Source of the DNA: FEN-1297 sp964618785
Lineage (GTDB): Bacteria; Bacteroidota; Ignavibacteria; Ignavibacteriales; Ignavibacteriaceae
DNA length: 64,000 bases
Assembly: GCA_964618785.1 (NCBI GenBank)
Contig: CAZUCY010000001.1
Location: 1-64,000, forward strand
Direction of reading: 5' to 3'
The translations under genes and the position numbers were made by a program. Below, one piece after another: positions 9,114-16,780 of the stretch (positions within the stretch are counted from its first letter, which is position 1; each line of letters begins with the position of its first letter). The notes below the pieces were generated by a model, which was not told the origin of the DNA, made no database searches, and saw only the letters and a list, made by a program, of their open reading frames with translations.

Positions 9114-10258
9114 CCGAACAACAAAATATCAAACATGCTTTAGCAGAAATTCTTCTTGTGGATGATACACCGGCAAATTTGCAGCTTCTTTCAGGCATGC
9201 TGAAGGAACAAGGATACAAAGTGCGCCCGGTGCCAAGTGGTAAACTTGCTTTGCAGGTGGCTCAAATCGAACCGCCTGATCTCATCCTGCTCGATATCCT
9301 CATGCCTGAGATGAATGGATATGAAGTTTGTGAAAAGCTGAAAGCAGACGACCGGCTGAAAGAAATACCGGTCATCTTCATCAGCGCTTTAAGTGAAACA
9401 ATTGATAAGGTCAAGGCGTTTTCCGTCGGCGGCGTAGACTATATTACCAAGCCATTCCAGTTCGAAGAAGTCCACGCGCGCGTGCGGACCCACCTGGAGC
9501 TTCGCAGGCAGAAACGGGAGTTGCAAAAGAGCTATGAACAGCTTAAAGAACTCGGATTAGTCCGCGATGGCATGACTCACATGATTGCGCATGATATGCG
9601 TTCTCCTCTGTCTCTTATGGCGACAATATTTCATACACTTGGGACAAGCGAGACAAAGCATACGTCGGATAATAACCGGCAAATAGTGCACAATGGAGCC
9701 CTCGCCACAGCCGGGCTTCTGCAAATGGTCGACTCGCTGCTTGACATCAATAAATTAGAAGCAGGACATGAGGAACTCAATCTGACAAATTGCGATCTGG
9801 TGGAAATCTCCAAAGTGATTCTCAGGGAGTATGAATATCTCAGGGAAAACCGCCGGTTCATCTTTGATATGAAAACATTTCCCGTACGGGTTATTTGTGA
9901 CTATAATTTGATTTCACGCGTGATTCGCAACCTTTTCATGAATGCGCTAAAATTTACTCCAGAAGACGGAACCATAAGCATCGAAGTTGACAGCGTAGAA
10001 AATGACGGCTCTCAAATTGATGAACGTGCCGGCAAAAAGGAAAGCGCGCGTGTCATTGTTCAAGATACCGGTCAGGGGATACCATCGCATTACCTGGCAA
10101 AGGTCTTCAATAAATTCGTCCAGGTGGAATCCCGTGAATGTTCGACTGGATTGGGACTTACTTTCTGTAAACTTGCGGTTGAAGCGCACGGAGGTCATAT
10201 CGGCGTTGAAAGCGAAGAAGGAAAAGGAAGTAAATTCTGGTTTACATTACCAAACTAA
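9110..10258 (+). CDS. Response regulator-histidine kinase hybrid (REC-HisKA-HATPase)
   Basis: A 382-residue soluble protein that starts with a receiver domain (VDDTPANLQ; phosphoacceptor Asp62 in LLDILMPEMNG; conserved Lys in YITKPFQ). It continues through a short coiled coil into HisKA (MIAHDMRSPLS, His161) and a HATPase domain (FMNALKFTPEDG, VQDTGQGI, GLGLTFCK). There is no DNA-binding output domain, so it probably takes phosphate from the upstream hybrid kinase and passes it on, or modulates that kinase. The ATGA overlap with the preceding stop and a 10-nt gap to the following transporter gene argue for one operon. Confidence 0.9.
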   Translation: MTEQQNIKHALAEILLVDDTPANLQLLSGMLKEQGYKVRPVPSGKLALQVAQIEPPDLILLDILMPEMNGYEVCEKLKADDRLKEIPVIFISALSETIDKVKAFSVGGVDYITKPFQFEEVHARVRTHLELRRQKRELQKSYEQLKELGLVRDGMTHMIAHDMRSPLSLMATIFHTLGTSETKHTSDNNRQIVHNGALATAGLLQMVDSLLDINKLEAGHEELNLTNCDLVEISKVILREYEYLRENRRFIFDMKTFPVRVICDYNLISRVIRNLFMNALKFTPEDGTISIEVDSVENDGSQIDERAGKKESARVIVQDTGQGIPSHYLAKVFNKFVQVESRECSTGLGLTFCKLAVEAHGGHIGVESEEGKGSKFWFTLPN

Positions 10259-10268
10259 GTGAAATGCG

Positions 10269-11105
10269 ATGAAGTTACCCTGGGATAAACCATTTGAATA
10301 TTTGAAAGCAATAGGAACGCCCGGAGAAAATCGTTCAAGTATTTTTTCTGTTTCAGCCGTCAAAAAAATATTTCTGGAAATCTACCTGCTTGCGCTTTTT
10401 ACAATTCATTTTTTTAAAGAGGTTTTCAAGCCTCCTTATAATTTTAATGAGCTGATAAAGCAATCATACCTGATCGGTTATAAGTCTCTTTCATTGGTCG
10501 GTATTACCGCCTTTATTATGGGTGTGGTGCTTACTATCCAGACCAGACCAACCTTAACAGAAGTCGGCGCCGAAGCGTGGCTGCCCGCTATGGTTGCAGT
10601 CTCAATTATAAGAGAAATAGGACCTGCCATAACAGCATTACTATGTGCCGGAAGAGTGGGATCGGGTATCGGATCGGAATTAGCAATAATGAAAACAACC
10701 GAACAAATTGATGCCATGCAACTGGCGGGCATAAATCCGTTTAAGTATGTAGTCGTTACAAGAATACTTGCTGCCGGTCTGATGGTTCCGCTCCTGGTAA
10801 TTTTTGCCGATGCCGCTTCTTTATACGGGTCCTATCTGGCTGTTAGTATGAACGGAGATGTCAGCTTTCATTTATATTGTCTGCAGGTATTCCAGAAACT
10901 TACTTTTACTGATGTGCTGCCTGCTTTTATTAAAACATTTTTCTTCGGATTTGCAATCGGGCTTATAGGATGTTACCAGGGATATAATGCAGAAGAAGGC
11001 AACCGGGGAATTGGAAAGGCTGCAAACTCGGCAGTTGTCATAGCTTCGTTCATGATTTTTGTTATAGACATTGTGGCTGTGCAAATAACAAGTTTTTTTA
11101 TTTAA
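10269..11105 (+). CDS. mlaE: MlaE-family ABC transporter permease
   Basis: A 278-residue integral membrane protein of the MlaE/YrbE family, the inner-membrane permease of MCE-type lipid transporters. After an N-terminal extension come several hydrophobic segments and the family core: GPAITALLCAGRVGSGIGSELA followed by EQIDAMQLAGINP. The C-terminus carries GCYQGYNAEEGNRGIGKAAN, also typical. It sits 10 bp after the receiver-kinase gene and upstream of the cognate ATPase and MCE protein. By homology it moves phospholipids between inner and outer membrane. No mlaB (STAS) or mlaC gene is seen nearby. Confidence 0.92.
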   Translation: MKLPWDKPFEYLKAIGTPGENRSSIFSVSAVKKIFLEIYLLALFTIHFFKEVFKPPYNFNELIKQSYLIGYKSLSLVGITAFIMGVVLTIQTRPTLTEVGAEAWLPAMVAVSIIREIGPAITALLCAGRVGSGIGSELAIMKTTEQIDAMQLAGINPFKYVVVTRILAAGLMVPLLVIFADAASLYGSYLAVSMNGDVSFHLYCLQVFQKLTFTDVLPAFIKTFFFGFAIGLIGCYQGYNAEEGNRGIGKAANSAVVIASFMIFVIDIVAVQITSFFI

Positions 11106-11228
11106 ATAAATTACTATGAAAATTGAAAGTGAGAATATTTATCCCTATGAGATCCCGTAAAGAGGGGGCATGCCCTTCTCGGCAATTCAATTCCGGTTCA
11201 TCACGAAAGGTGTAATGTTAACAGATTA

Positions 11229-12020
11229 ATGAAAACAAATAATTCTGATTTAAACATCACGGAAGATGAAGCTGTTAATGGAGAGCCGGTTGAAGTTGTT
11301 GTAGATATAGAACATCTCCGGAAATCCTTTGGGAATAATTATGTATTGAAAGATATTACTTTGCGTGTAGCTAAGGGTGAGAACCTTGTTGTACTTGGAA
11401 AATCGGGAACGGGCAAAACAGTGCTGATAAAATGTATGGTGGGACTTATTGCCCCGGATGAAGGCAGGGTTATGGTGTTGGGAAAGCATGTATTTGATCT
11501 TGATGAGGAAGAACTTAATACATTACGGAAGAAAATAGGTTTCCTGTTCCAGGGAGGAGCTCTGTATGATTCCATGACGGTAAGGGATAATCTTGAGTTT
11601 CTGTTGCGCAGACAATTACGTACCAGGTCCTGGGCGGTCACGCATTCGATGGTGGAAGAAGCTTTGTACAGCGTCGGGTTGACAGACGCGATTGATAAAA
11701 TGCCCTCCGCACTTTCGGTTAGCATGCGTAAAAGGGTGGGTCTGGCCCGGACATTGATTCTAAGACCTGCAATAATGTTTTATGATGAACCCACGTCGGG
11801 TTTGGATCCCATAACATCAAGAGAAATAAGCAGGCTTATCATGGCGGTGCAGGAAAACTACAATACTTCCTCCATCATCGTCACCCATGATATTGAGTGC
11901 GCCAGGATTACAGCTAACCGGATTATGATTATTCATAACGGCGTATGCGCTGCCGAAGGGAGTTACAGGGAACTCGTTAATTCGGCGGATAAATTAGTAC
12001 GGTCATTTTTTGAACAGTAG
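11229..12020 (+). CDS. mlaF: MlaF-type ABC transporter ATP-binding protein with a variant signature motif
   Basis: A 263-residue ATPase that energises the adjacent MlaE permease. Walker A is GKSGTGKT, the Q-loop is in FLFQGGALYDSMTV, Walker B is IMFYDEPTSGLD and the switch His is in IIVTHD. The ABC signature reads LSVSMRKRVGLART where MlaF proteins normally have LSGGM. The Gly pair is replaced by Val-Ser, which could impair or alter ATP hydrolysis. The N-terminus has an extra acidic stretch of about 25 residues. A 123-bp spacer after mlaE holds only tiny ORFs, so the operon probably continues through it. Confidence 0.9.
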   Translation: MKTNNSDLNITEDEAVNGEPVEVVVDIEHLRKSFGNNYVLKDITLRVAKGENLVVLGKSGTGKTVLIKCMVGLIAPDEGRVMVLGKHVFDLDEEELNTLRKKIGFLFQGGALYDSMTVRDNLEFLLRRQLRTRSWAVTHSMVEEALYSVGLTDAIDKMPSALSVSMRKRVGLARTLILRPAIMFYDEPTSGLDPITSREISRLIMAVQENYNTSSIIVTHDIECARITANRIMIIHNGVCAAEGSYRELVNSADKLVRSFFEQ

Positions 12021-12053
12021 GTCATTCAACCCGCGTTCAAAGGAGTATATCAA

Positions 12054-13037
12054 TTGAAAAATGAAATATCTGATAAAATCAAAATGGGAATATTTATTTC
12101 CTTAGGCTTGGCGTTGTTTTTCGCTGGAATATATTTTATCGGCATGAGGCGGCAAATGTTTACCGGTACTTTTCATATAAATGCGGTATTTAATGATGTC
12201 AGCGGTATACAGGCGGGAAATAACGTGAGGTTTTCAGGCGTCAACATAGGGACGATAGAAAATATTAAAATTATAAGCAAAACCTCCGTACGCGTGACAA
12301 TGACCATTGATGAAAACGAGCGGAAGTTTATCACGAAGGATGCAGAAGCCGATATAACAACAGAGGGACTTATGGGCAATAAAATACTTGTCATAATACC
12401 CGGTACAAACGACTCAAAGGAAATAGAAAACAATGATTTTATTGCCGCTGCCGAACCGGTTAAGATAGACGATATTTTGAGCCAGTTAAAAAAGACGGGT
12501 GATAATTCAGCCCGCCTGACAGGTGATTTGTCGGATATTGTTGGCAATATTCATTCGGGAAAAGGTACAATAGGAAAATTGTTAATGGACAGTAGTTACC
12601 TGAAAGTGCCCATTGAAAATGCAGTGCAGATTACAGGCGATTTATCTGAGATTGTCGGAAGGTTACGTTCGGGGAAAGGCACATTAGGAAAACTCCTGGT
12701 GGATAGTTTGGATTTGAAAATACCTTTTGATAACATAGTGCAGATTACCGGGGATTTATCTGAGATTACCGGCAGTGTACGATCAGGCAAAGGCACATTA
12801 GGAAAACTGATAATGGACAGCACTTACCTTAAAATACCGTTAGACAATATTGTACAAATTACAAGTGATTTGTCCAGGATTGTCGGCGGGTTACGATCGG
12901 GCAAAGGTACATTAGGCAAACTAACCAATGACGATGAATTCTACAGGCATCTCGACCATACCATAAATGCGCTCGACTCACTGTTGAGGGATTTCAAGGC
13001 TAACCCGGGTCGTTATGTGAAAGTGAGCTTGTTTTAA
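12054..13037 (+). CDS. mlaD: MlaD/MCE-family lipid-transport protein with 38-residue repeats
   Basis: A 327-residue protein with one N-terminal membrane anchor (about 10-30) and an MCE domain at about 37-120 (NDVSGIQAGNNVRFSGVNIG, EGLMGNKILVIIPG). It should sit in the periplasm and form the lipid-binding ring on MlaE. The C-terminal region is a run of near-identical 38-residue repeats instead of the usual coiled coil. Translation starts at TTG 12054, supported by AAAGGAG eight bases upstream; no ATG in frame is better placed. This is the last gene of the kinase-Mla operon. Confidence 0.88.
   Translation: MKNEISDKIKMGIFISLGLALFFAGIYFIGMRRQMFTGTFHINAVFNDVSGIQAGNNVRFSGVNIGTIENIKIISKTSVRVTMTIDENERKFITKDAEADITTEGLMGNKILVIIPGTNDSKEIENNDFIAAAEPVKIDDILSQLKKTGDNSARLTGDLSDIVGNIHSGKGTIGKLLMDSSYLKVPIENAVQITGDLSEIVGRLRSGKGTLGKLLVDSLDLKIPFDNIVQITGDLSEITGSVRSGKGTLGKLIMDSTYLKIPLDNIVQITSDLSRIVGGLRSGKGTLGKLTNDDEFYRHLDHTINALDSLLRDFKANPGRYVKVSLF
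12558..12935 (+). repeat. 114-bp in-frame tandem repeat inside the MCE gene (3 full copies plus a partial)
   Basis: Units start at 12558, 12672, 12786 and 12900, an exact 114-bp period. Each encodes GKGTxGKLxxDS, then LKxPxxNxVQITGDLS, then EIxGxxRS. DNA identity between units is high, so copy number may vary between strains. The repeats probably extend the periplasmic part of the protein. Confidence 0.92.
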
Positions 13038-13164
13038 GAAGTTAGAAATGAACTCATTTGATGTGATTATAAGAAATTTCTCCGTCGACTTAAAGCATTA
13101 TAAAATAAAAATATTCATATAATTCCATATATTAGTAATGTATTATAATTAGGTTTATAATAGC

Positions 13165-13346
13165 TATATCGAAGATATACGTGAGAAAGTTCAAATTGTT
13201 CATCTTTTGAATGTACTTGGATTGAAACCGAAATGTGATATAAAAAAGTTAGAGAAAGAGCTGATGAATTATTTATAAAAAACTTTGGTATCGCTGATTC
13301 AGTTCATTTAGCTTTTGCTGAACAATCAGCAGATTCCTTTCCATAG
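13165..13346 (+). pseudogene. PIN-domain toxin relic, frameshifted
   Basis: Two overlapping frames read YIEDIREKVQIVHLLNVLG, then after a shift near 13255 RADELFIKNFGIADSVHLAF and AEQSADSF, then TAG. This is the central part of a PIN-domain protein as found in VapC-like toxins, where GIADxxHxAFAE is characteristic. The N-terminal catalytic half and the C-terminus are missing, so the gene is dead. Confidence 0.6.
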
Positions 13347-13438
13347 CAAGCCGAAAAAAAACAGAATGGGTTAAACGCCATCGTCAGTGGCAATCTGAGT
13401 TAAATAAAGAAAAGTTGTTTAAAGATATATTCGGTTAA
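13347..13438 (+). pseudogene. C-terminal fragment of a small gene adjoining the PIN relic
   Basis: Directly after the PIN relic's stop, an open stretch reads EKKTEWVKRHRQWQ and SELNKEKLFKDIFG before TAA. It has no start codon. The strongly charged sequence suggests the tail of an antitoxin-like or partner protein of the PIN gene, truncated by the same decay. The identity is not recognised. Confidence 0.35.
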
Positions 13439-14024
13439 GTAAATGCGTCTATCGTTATAAGGGTTCATACCGAAGTTTGCGGGGGCATAATCCTGTGTTG
13501 GATTGAGCGCTCAATATTCTTATAAGCAGGATTATTGCATTTATACTGAATCTCATTCCGGTGTAATTTCAATATTACATCTGCCAGGGAATATAACTCT
13601 CAAGTTCTTCAGAGGACAAAAAACCTACTGCTATAATTAACTTACCAATAATATCTATTAATCATGAAGTGAGTGTTAAACAATGTTATGATATTTATTT
13701 AAATAATAAGTATAAAGTTCGGCATCTTCTGTCATATAATATTCACCACATTTATAACATAAAATTCTTAATGTCAATGAACCGTTATCAAAGTTATTTT
13801 ATCCCTCGACATAATTATTATTCAGATATCTCTTTTTTTGAAATAAAAAATTTGACAGCCTGCGTTGGTCTTATTGCTGGGAAGAAAAAGCAAGCGGTTA
13901 AGAGCCTGCTGAAGATGAAAAAAGTGTTATAAAACTAAATATAAACTGAATTTATAAGCAAGAAACCTGTTGAGCAGGCAAAATATTTGTTCTAAATAAT
14001 TTCTGAAAGTATTATGCGGGGAAA
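13439..14024. other. Intergenic stretch with gene debris
   Basis: No intact gene is visible. On the minus strand near 13580-13660 a short frame reads IIGKLIIAVGFLSSEELESY and IPWQM then stop, which looks like the end of a lost gene. A plus-strand frame from GTG 13669 to 13932 has implausible composition (runs of Tyr, Asn, His, Ile) and is not called. The region fits a site of repeated insertion and decay. Confidence 0.4.
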
Positions 14025-14309
14025 TTAATATCCCAATGCCCTTTGTATCGAATAATATTGTGTACCTGATAAAGTACAATCTACTAATTCATTGAATTGT
14101 TCATCTTTTAACCGTAAACTTTTGGCAATATAGGTCGATTTATTTTCTTTCATTATCCTAATATGCTCATTTGGTATTTTAACCTTTGATTTAAGCTTTT
14201 TGTTTAAATAAATAGAACCTTTCCAATGCTTTCCCTTAGTTATTTTAGGATTAACTTTTCTTAGAATAGCGCTTCATATTTCTTTTTCAGTGAAATCCTT
14301 AATCGACAC
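14025..14309 (-). pseudogene. Small protein gene interrupted by an in-frame TGA
   Basis: From GTG 14309, which overlaps the end of the preceding minus-strand gene by 11 nt, the frame reads MSIKDFTEKEI, then TGA (14274-14276), then continues for 82 codons (LRKVNPKITKGKHWKG, NEHIRIMKENKSTYIAKSL) to TAA. Composition and frame are consistent on both sides of the stop. This is therefore a 94-residue gene with one nonsense mutation, a sequencing error or, less likely, a recoded TGA. I do not recognise the family. The overlap suggests translational coupling to the upstream gene, as in toxin-antitoxin pairs. Confidence 0.5.
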
Positions 14310-14751
14310 TTTTCTGAATATATTGTGATAAAATGTTTTTCCATTTTTTAGGTCTCGTTCCTAACTGTTTATCTCTCAAATTGGATAACTCTTCAAATAG
14401 TTCCGAAACATCTCTATTTATTTCTCTTAAAATTTCAAATTCATTATCCCCAAATGCATAAATATCTAATTCAGTAATTTCCCCTATAAAAGAAGACTCG
14501 TCTCTTTTAATTTTAACTTTAAAAGGTTTCTTTAATTCATACCTGTGATCAACAAGTATATCTAAATCAACTATCCTTTCCGAATTTGAATCTTGAGCAG
14601 TTTGTGAAACATCTAAAATGTTATACTCATTTGCCGAAACAGAAGACGGTTCTCCAATATTAAATAATCTTTCAGAAAAGGAAATTGCTTCAGAATTAGG
14701 TAAAATTAACCAGGTTGAATCTTTCGAACAAAGGGTCCCTTCAGAGTACAT
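14299..14751 (-). CDS. Hypothetical protein, middle gene of a three-gene minus-strand cassette
   Basis: A 150-residue protein (MYSEGTLCSKDSTWLILPNS...) with an acidic beta-rich centre (IVDLDILVDHRYEL, GEITELDIYAFGDNEFEI) and a helical, basic C-terminus (LRDKQLGTRPKKWKN). The ATG at 14751 is preferred because AGGAG lies ten bases upstream; a longer TTG start would overlap the gene before it. It lies between two small genes that are both disrupted in this sequence. No family is recognised; the arrangement resembles a small defence or toxin-antitoxin module. Confidence 0.55.
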   Translation of the reverse strand: MYSEGTLCSKDSTWLILPNSEAISFSERLFNIGEPSSVSANEYNILDVSQTAQDSNSERIVDLDILVDHRYELKKPFKVKIKRDESSFIGEITELDIYAFGDNEFEILREINRDVSELFEELSNLRDKQLGTRPKKWKNILSQYIQKSVD

Positions 14752-14753
14752 AT

Positions 14754-15079
14754 TTATTTTACTCCTGTTTTTTCTTTGAACACTGCTATTTTGGTATTTA
14801 ACCAATCTGAGAAAACTATAGCCATGTCTATATCCAAATAAATACAGCAGTTTATTTCTCTAACAATCTCACTTAAATTATCATTTTTAATTTCTTTTCC
14901 TAAGGTCTTATCATCGTTTAATTCATTAGTTACTGTCGTGGGGATTGAAAATTTTTCGTTAAAAAATTCTATACTTATCCTCCCCTTAGGGTTAAGCCGC
15001 CAATAACACCATCAGCCATATATGATGTGTAATGAGGGGACTTATTATAAACGAATTTAATTTCTTTTTTCTTTTCCAT
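14754..15079 (-). pseudogene. Small gene of the same cassette, frameshifted
   Basis: ATG 15079 opens MEKKKEIKFVYNKSPHYTSY and MADGVIGGL; the frame must then shift by one base near 15000 to continue as NPKGRISIEFFNEKFSIPTT and onward to ...KEKTGVK, TAA. The repaired protein has about 108 residues. The GGxxPxGxIxxxFFxE pattern is one I associate with a widespread uncharacterised small-protein family. The shift lies in a run of C and T bases and could be an assembly error. The stop lies 2 bases before the next gene's start, so the three genes are tightly packed. Confidence 0.5.
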
Positions 15080-15310
15080 ACGAATAAATTAATATTTTAT
15101 GTTCTAAATATAATTAATAATATAATATTGCCTTTTTTTAATAGTTAGACAATACAATTATCGAAAGGTTTCATTTTATTTATTAGCTAATAGTCATTTT
15201 TTTCGGATACTCGCCTACTCTATCCTATTTGTGTGATTAATTTTAATTGTTTTATTCTTGAATTGCAAGCAGAATATTTGTATTCAAAGTCTCTATGCTG
15301 ATCAATTGAG

Positions 15311-15451
15311 TCAGCGGCTTATGCTTGATGAACCCTTTATTCCATAATGACGCATAGCTTCAGAAAAGATTGTAAATTTACCGGGAGATATTTCTTCCAA
15401 TACTTTTGTTTTAAAAGATTTACTATATCTTTTAATAATTTTTTCATTCAT
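15311..15451 (-). mobile_element. Truncated insertion-sequence orfA (IS3-type HTH) remnant
   Basis: A 46-codon minus-strand frame encodes MNEKIIKRYSKSFKTKVLEE then GKFT and AMRHYGIKGSSSISR. This is the N-terminal helix-turn-helix of an IS3-family-like transposase orfA (SxxFKxKVLxE and YGIxGSSTIxRW). It has a good ribosome-binding site (AAGGAGT) but stops just where the conserved Trp should follow. The remaining orfA, orfB and terminal repeats are absent, so this is a stub left by a deletion. Confidence 0.65.
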
Positions 15452-15545
15452 TTTTTTTACTCCTTATTGATAAATAATTCTAAGGGTATTTTTTTTGTTG
15501 TTAATAGAAAAGTTGAGAGAGATGGACGGACAGGGTTTGATATAA

Positions 15546-15573
15546 ATAAAAAAGCGTGCATTCAATTGCACGC
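15546..15573 (-). terminator. Rho-independent terminator for the Lys-rich secreted protein gene
   Basis: A perfect 7-bp stem, GCGTGCA/TGCACGC with a 6-nt loop (15554-15573), is followed on the minus strand by six T residues. It lies 57 bp after the stop of the 15630-15968 gene. Confidence 0.8.
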
Positions 15574-15598
15574 CTCTAATAAGTAATTCTAATACAAA

Positions 15599-15630
15599 AT
15601 ATATTACAAGATATATTACAAGATATATTC
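15599..15630. repeat. Short 12-bp tandem repeat (2.5 copies)
   Basis: ATATATTACAAG occurs at 15599-15610 and 15611-15622 and is followed by ATATATTC. It lies just beyond the stop codon of the minus-strand gene and has no clear role. Confidence 0.7.
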
Positions 15631-15968
15631 TATTCGGGTACTACAGCTTTTTTCTCGCTGGTAACTTTTGTTTTTATCGTACTTTTAGATTCGCTGATTT
15701 TATTCTGTCCAACTTTCACAGGTTTTTTCGTCTGAGCAGTTTTTACTTTTGAGTTACTTTCGGATTTGCTGATTTCTTTTTGTCCCTGCTGCACAGATTT
15801 TGCACCGTTTATTTTAAATTTATCAATTTTGACGGCATTTTTTTTCAATATTGCCTGACTAGGCGCCTGCTTGCTGATATTGTTAGTCTTGTCCTGTGCC
15901 GGTACGGGAGAAGAAGTCACAACCGTCAGTAGTCCGGTTAAAATTATAAACATAACTAAATATTTCAT
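15630..15968 (-). CDS. Small secreted Lys/Ser-rich protein
   Basis: A 112-residue protein starting MKYLVMFIILTGLLTVVTSS with signal cleavage near PVPAQ. ATG 15968 is chosen because AAGGAATC precedes it and gives a proper signal peptide; upstream starts would add an unlikely Cys-rich leader. The mature part is very basic and low in complexity, with two imperfect copies of a block (QQGQKEISKSESNSKVKT and KVGQNKISESKSTIKTK). No domain is recognised. It shares an upstream promoter/palindrome element with the next two minus-strand genes. Confidence 0.6.
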   Translation of the reverse strand: MKYLVMFIILTGLLTVVTSSPVPAQDKTNNISKQAPSQAILKKNAVKIDKFKINGAKSVQQGQKEISKSESNSKVKTAQTKKPVKVGQNKISESKSTIKTKVTSEKKAVVPE

Positions 15969-15984
15969 TGATTCCTTCATTCCT

Positions 15985-16020
15985 TTCCAATAATATACTT
16001 TATAATCATTCATTCTGCAA
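15985..16020 (-). promoter_or_regulatory. Promoter with degenerate palindrome upstream of the Lys-rich protein gene (element A)
   Basis: On the minus strand, TTGCAG (16015-16020) and TATATT are separated by 17 bases, a good sigma-70-type promoter. It overlaps an imperfect version of the palindrome seen perfectly at 17609-17632 (arms TTCCAATAAT and TTTATAATCA around ATAC). The same -35, spacing and -10 recur in element B. Confidence 0.6.
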
Positions 16021-16044
16021 AGGGCAGGGCATACCATGCCCTTT
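16019..16044 (-). terminator. Hairpin after the outer-membrane protein gene
   Basis: AAAGGGCA and TGCCCTTT can form an 8-bp stem, or alternatively GGGCAT/ATGCCC with a 3-nt loop. It lies just after the stop of the 16050-16604 gene and abuts the -35 of element A. The T-run is short, so it may be a weak terminator. Confidence 0.45.
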
Positions 16045-16049
16045 AAAAT

Positions 16050-16604
16050 TTATAAGGAAAGAGTTATTCCGCAGTTTATACCAATCCATGATATTGTCTG
16101 GTTGGAACTGGAAGTTTTATAATTAGAATCTTTAACATTAATATCAATTGCAATGATGCTAAGCGGAAGATTGTATCTAAACCCGATTGCCGGGGTATAA
16201 ATAAAATCTGAAGTGGAACTAGAGTTCGGTAAAGAAGAGTTTGAATAAACAACACCGGCTTCAATGCCTATATAAGGTTCAAAACCAATCCCGGGAATAT
16301 TTATAAAAAGCTTAGGCCCCACCGTAATAGGGATTGAATAAAAAATTACATTACTGTTGGACAAACCGGGATGCAGATTATAAGGCCAATTATCATACCC
16401 TGCAGATAACGCTATTTCAACAGGTATTAGTGGAACCGAATAACCCACCGAAGCAGATAATCCATATCCATTACTTACAAGATTGCTAAAATTTCCGGTG
16501 GGTATTTCTACTCCTCCATTTAAATTAAGACTAACCTGAGAGAATGAAGTGCTAAAATTAGCTAAAACAAAAGCAGCTACAACGAACGGGAATATTCTTT
16601 TCAT
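16050..16604 (-). CDS. Outer-membrane beta-barrel protein (small porin-like)
   Basis: A 184-residue protein with a signal peptide (MKRIFPFVVAAFVLANFSTS, then FSQ) and a mature region of alternating hydrophobic strands with many Gly, Tyr and Asn residues (GGVEIPTGNF, YGLSASVGYSVPLIPVEIAL, GLEAGV-like turns). Its length and pattern match the outer-membrane beta-barrel domain family (8-strand, OmpX/OmpA-like). The final strand ends GINCGITLSL. ATG 16604 is used because GGGAAAG lies just upstream and the signal peptide begins there. Its function may be structural or adhesive; no substrate is indicated. Confidence 0.7.
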   Translation of the reverse strand: MKRIFPFVVAAFVLANFSTSFSQVSLNLNGGVEIPTGNFSNLVSNGYGLSASVGYSVPLIPVEIALSAGYDNWPYNLHPGLSNSNVIFYSIPITVGPKLFINIPGIGFEPYIGIEAGVVYSNSSLPNSSSTSDFIYTPAIGFRYNLPLSIIAIDINVKDSNYKTSSSNQTISWIGINCGITLSL

Positions 16605-16638
16605 AAGGCTTTCCCTTAATAACATTTGTTAATATACT

Positions 16639-16674
16639 TTCCTATAATATACATTATAAGCAATCATTCTGCAA
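16639..16674 (-). promoter_or_regulatory. Promoter with palindrome upstream of the outer-membrane protein gene (element B)
   Basis: The minus strand carries TTGCAG (16669-16674), a 17-bp spacer and TATATT. The -10 is embedded in the palindrome: arm TTCCTATAAT perfect, opposite arm ATTATAAGCA partly degenerate. The sequence GCAGAATGA next to the -35 is also shared with element A, so the two units look duplicated. A repressor bound at the palindrome would block the -10. Confidence 0.65.
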
Positions 16675-16706
16675 AAAAGGGAAATACTGTTGGAAGTATT
16701 TTCCTT
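16673..16706 (-). terminator. Rho-independent terminator of the ThuA-like gene
   Basis: On the minus strand a 12-bp stem with one G-T wobble (AAGGAAAATACT pairs with AGTATTTCCCTT, loop of 6) runs into TTTTTT. The T-run merges directly into the TTGCAG -35 of element B, so one gene's terminator abuts the next gene's promoter. Confidence 0.75.
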
Positions 16707-16780
16707 TTATAAAATGTTAGATTTTTTTGGCTATTAAAGTTTAAATCTATTTAACCTTTTCGCCTATTTAACGGCAAAAC

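Noticed and set aside
12558..12935. Possible CRISPR array because of regular spacing
   Set aside because: The repeats are in-frame coding units with no unique spacers and lie inside the MCE gene. No CRISPR array was seen anywhere in the window.
13669..13932. 87-codon plus-strand frame starting with GTG
   Set aside because: Composition is dominated by Tyr, Asn, His and Ile from AT-rich DNA, with no ribosome-binding site and no family resemblance.
14274..14276. TGA as selenocysteine or recoded codon
   Set aside because: No stem-loop typical of a SECIS element is evident after it, and neighbouring genes in the same cassette also carry disruptions, so a nonsense mutation or error is simpler.
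15347..15586. 79-codon plus-strand frame
   Set aside because: It is antisense to the IS orfA stub and the terminator; residues such as runs of Phe reflect the opposite-strand Lys codons.
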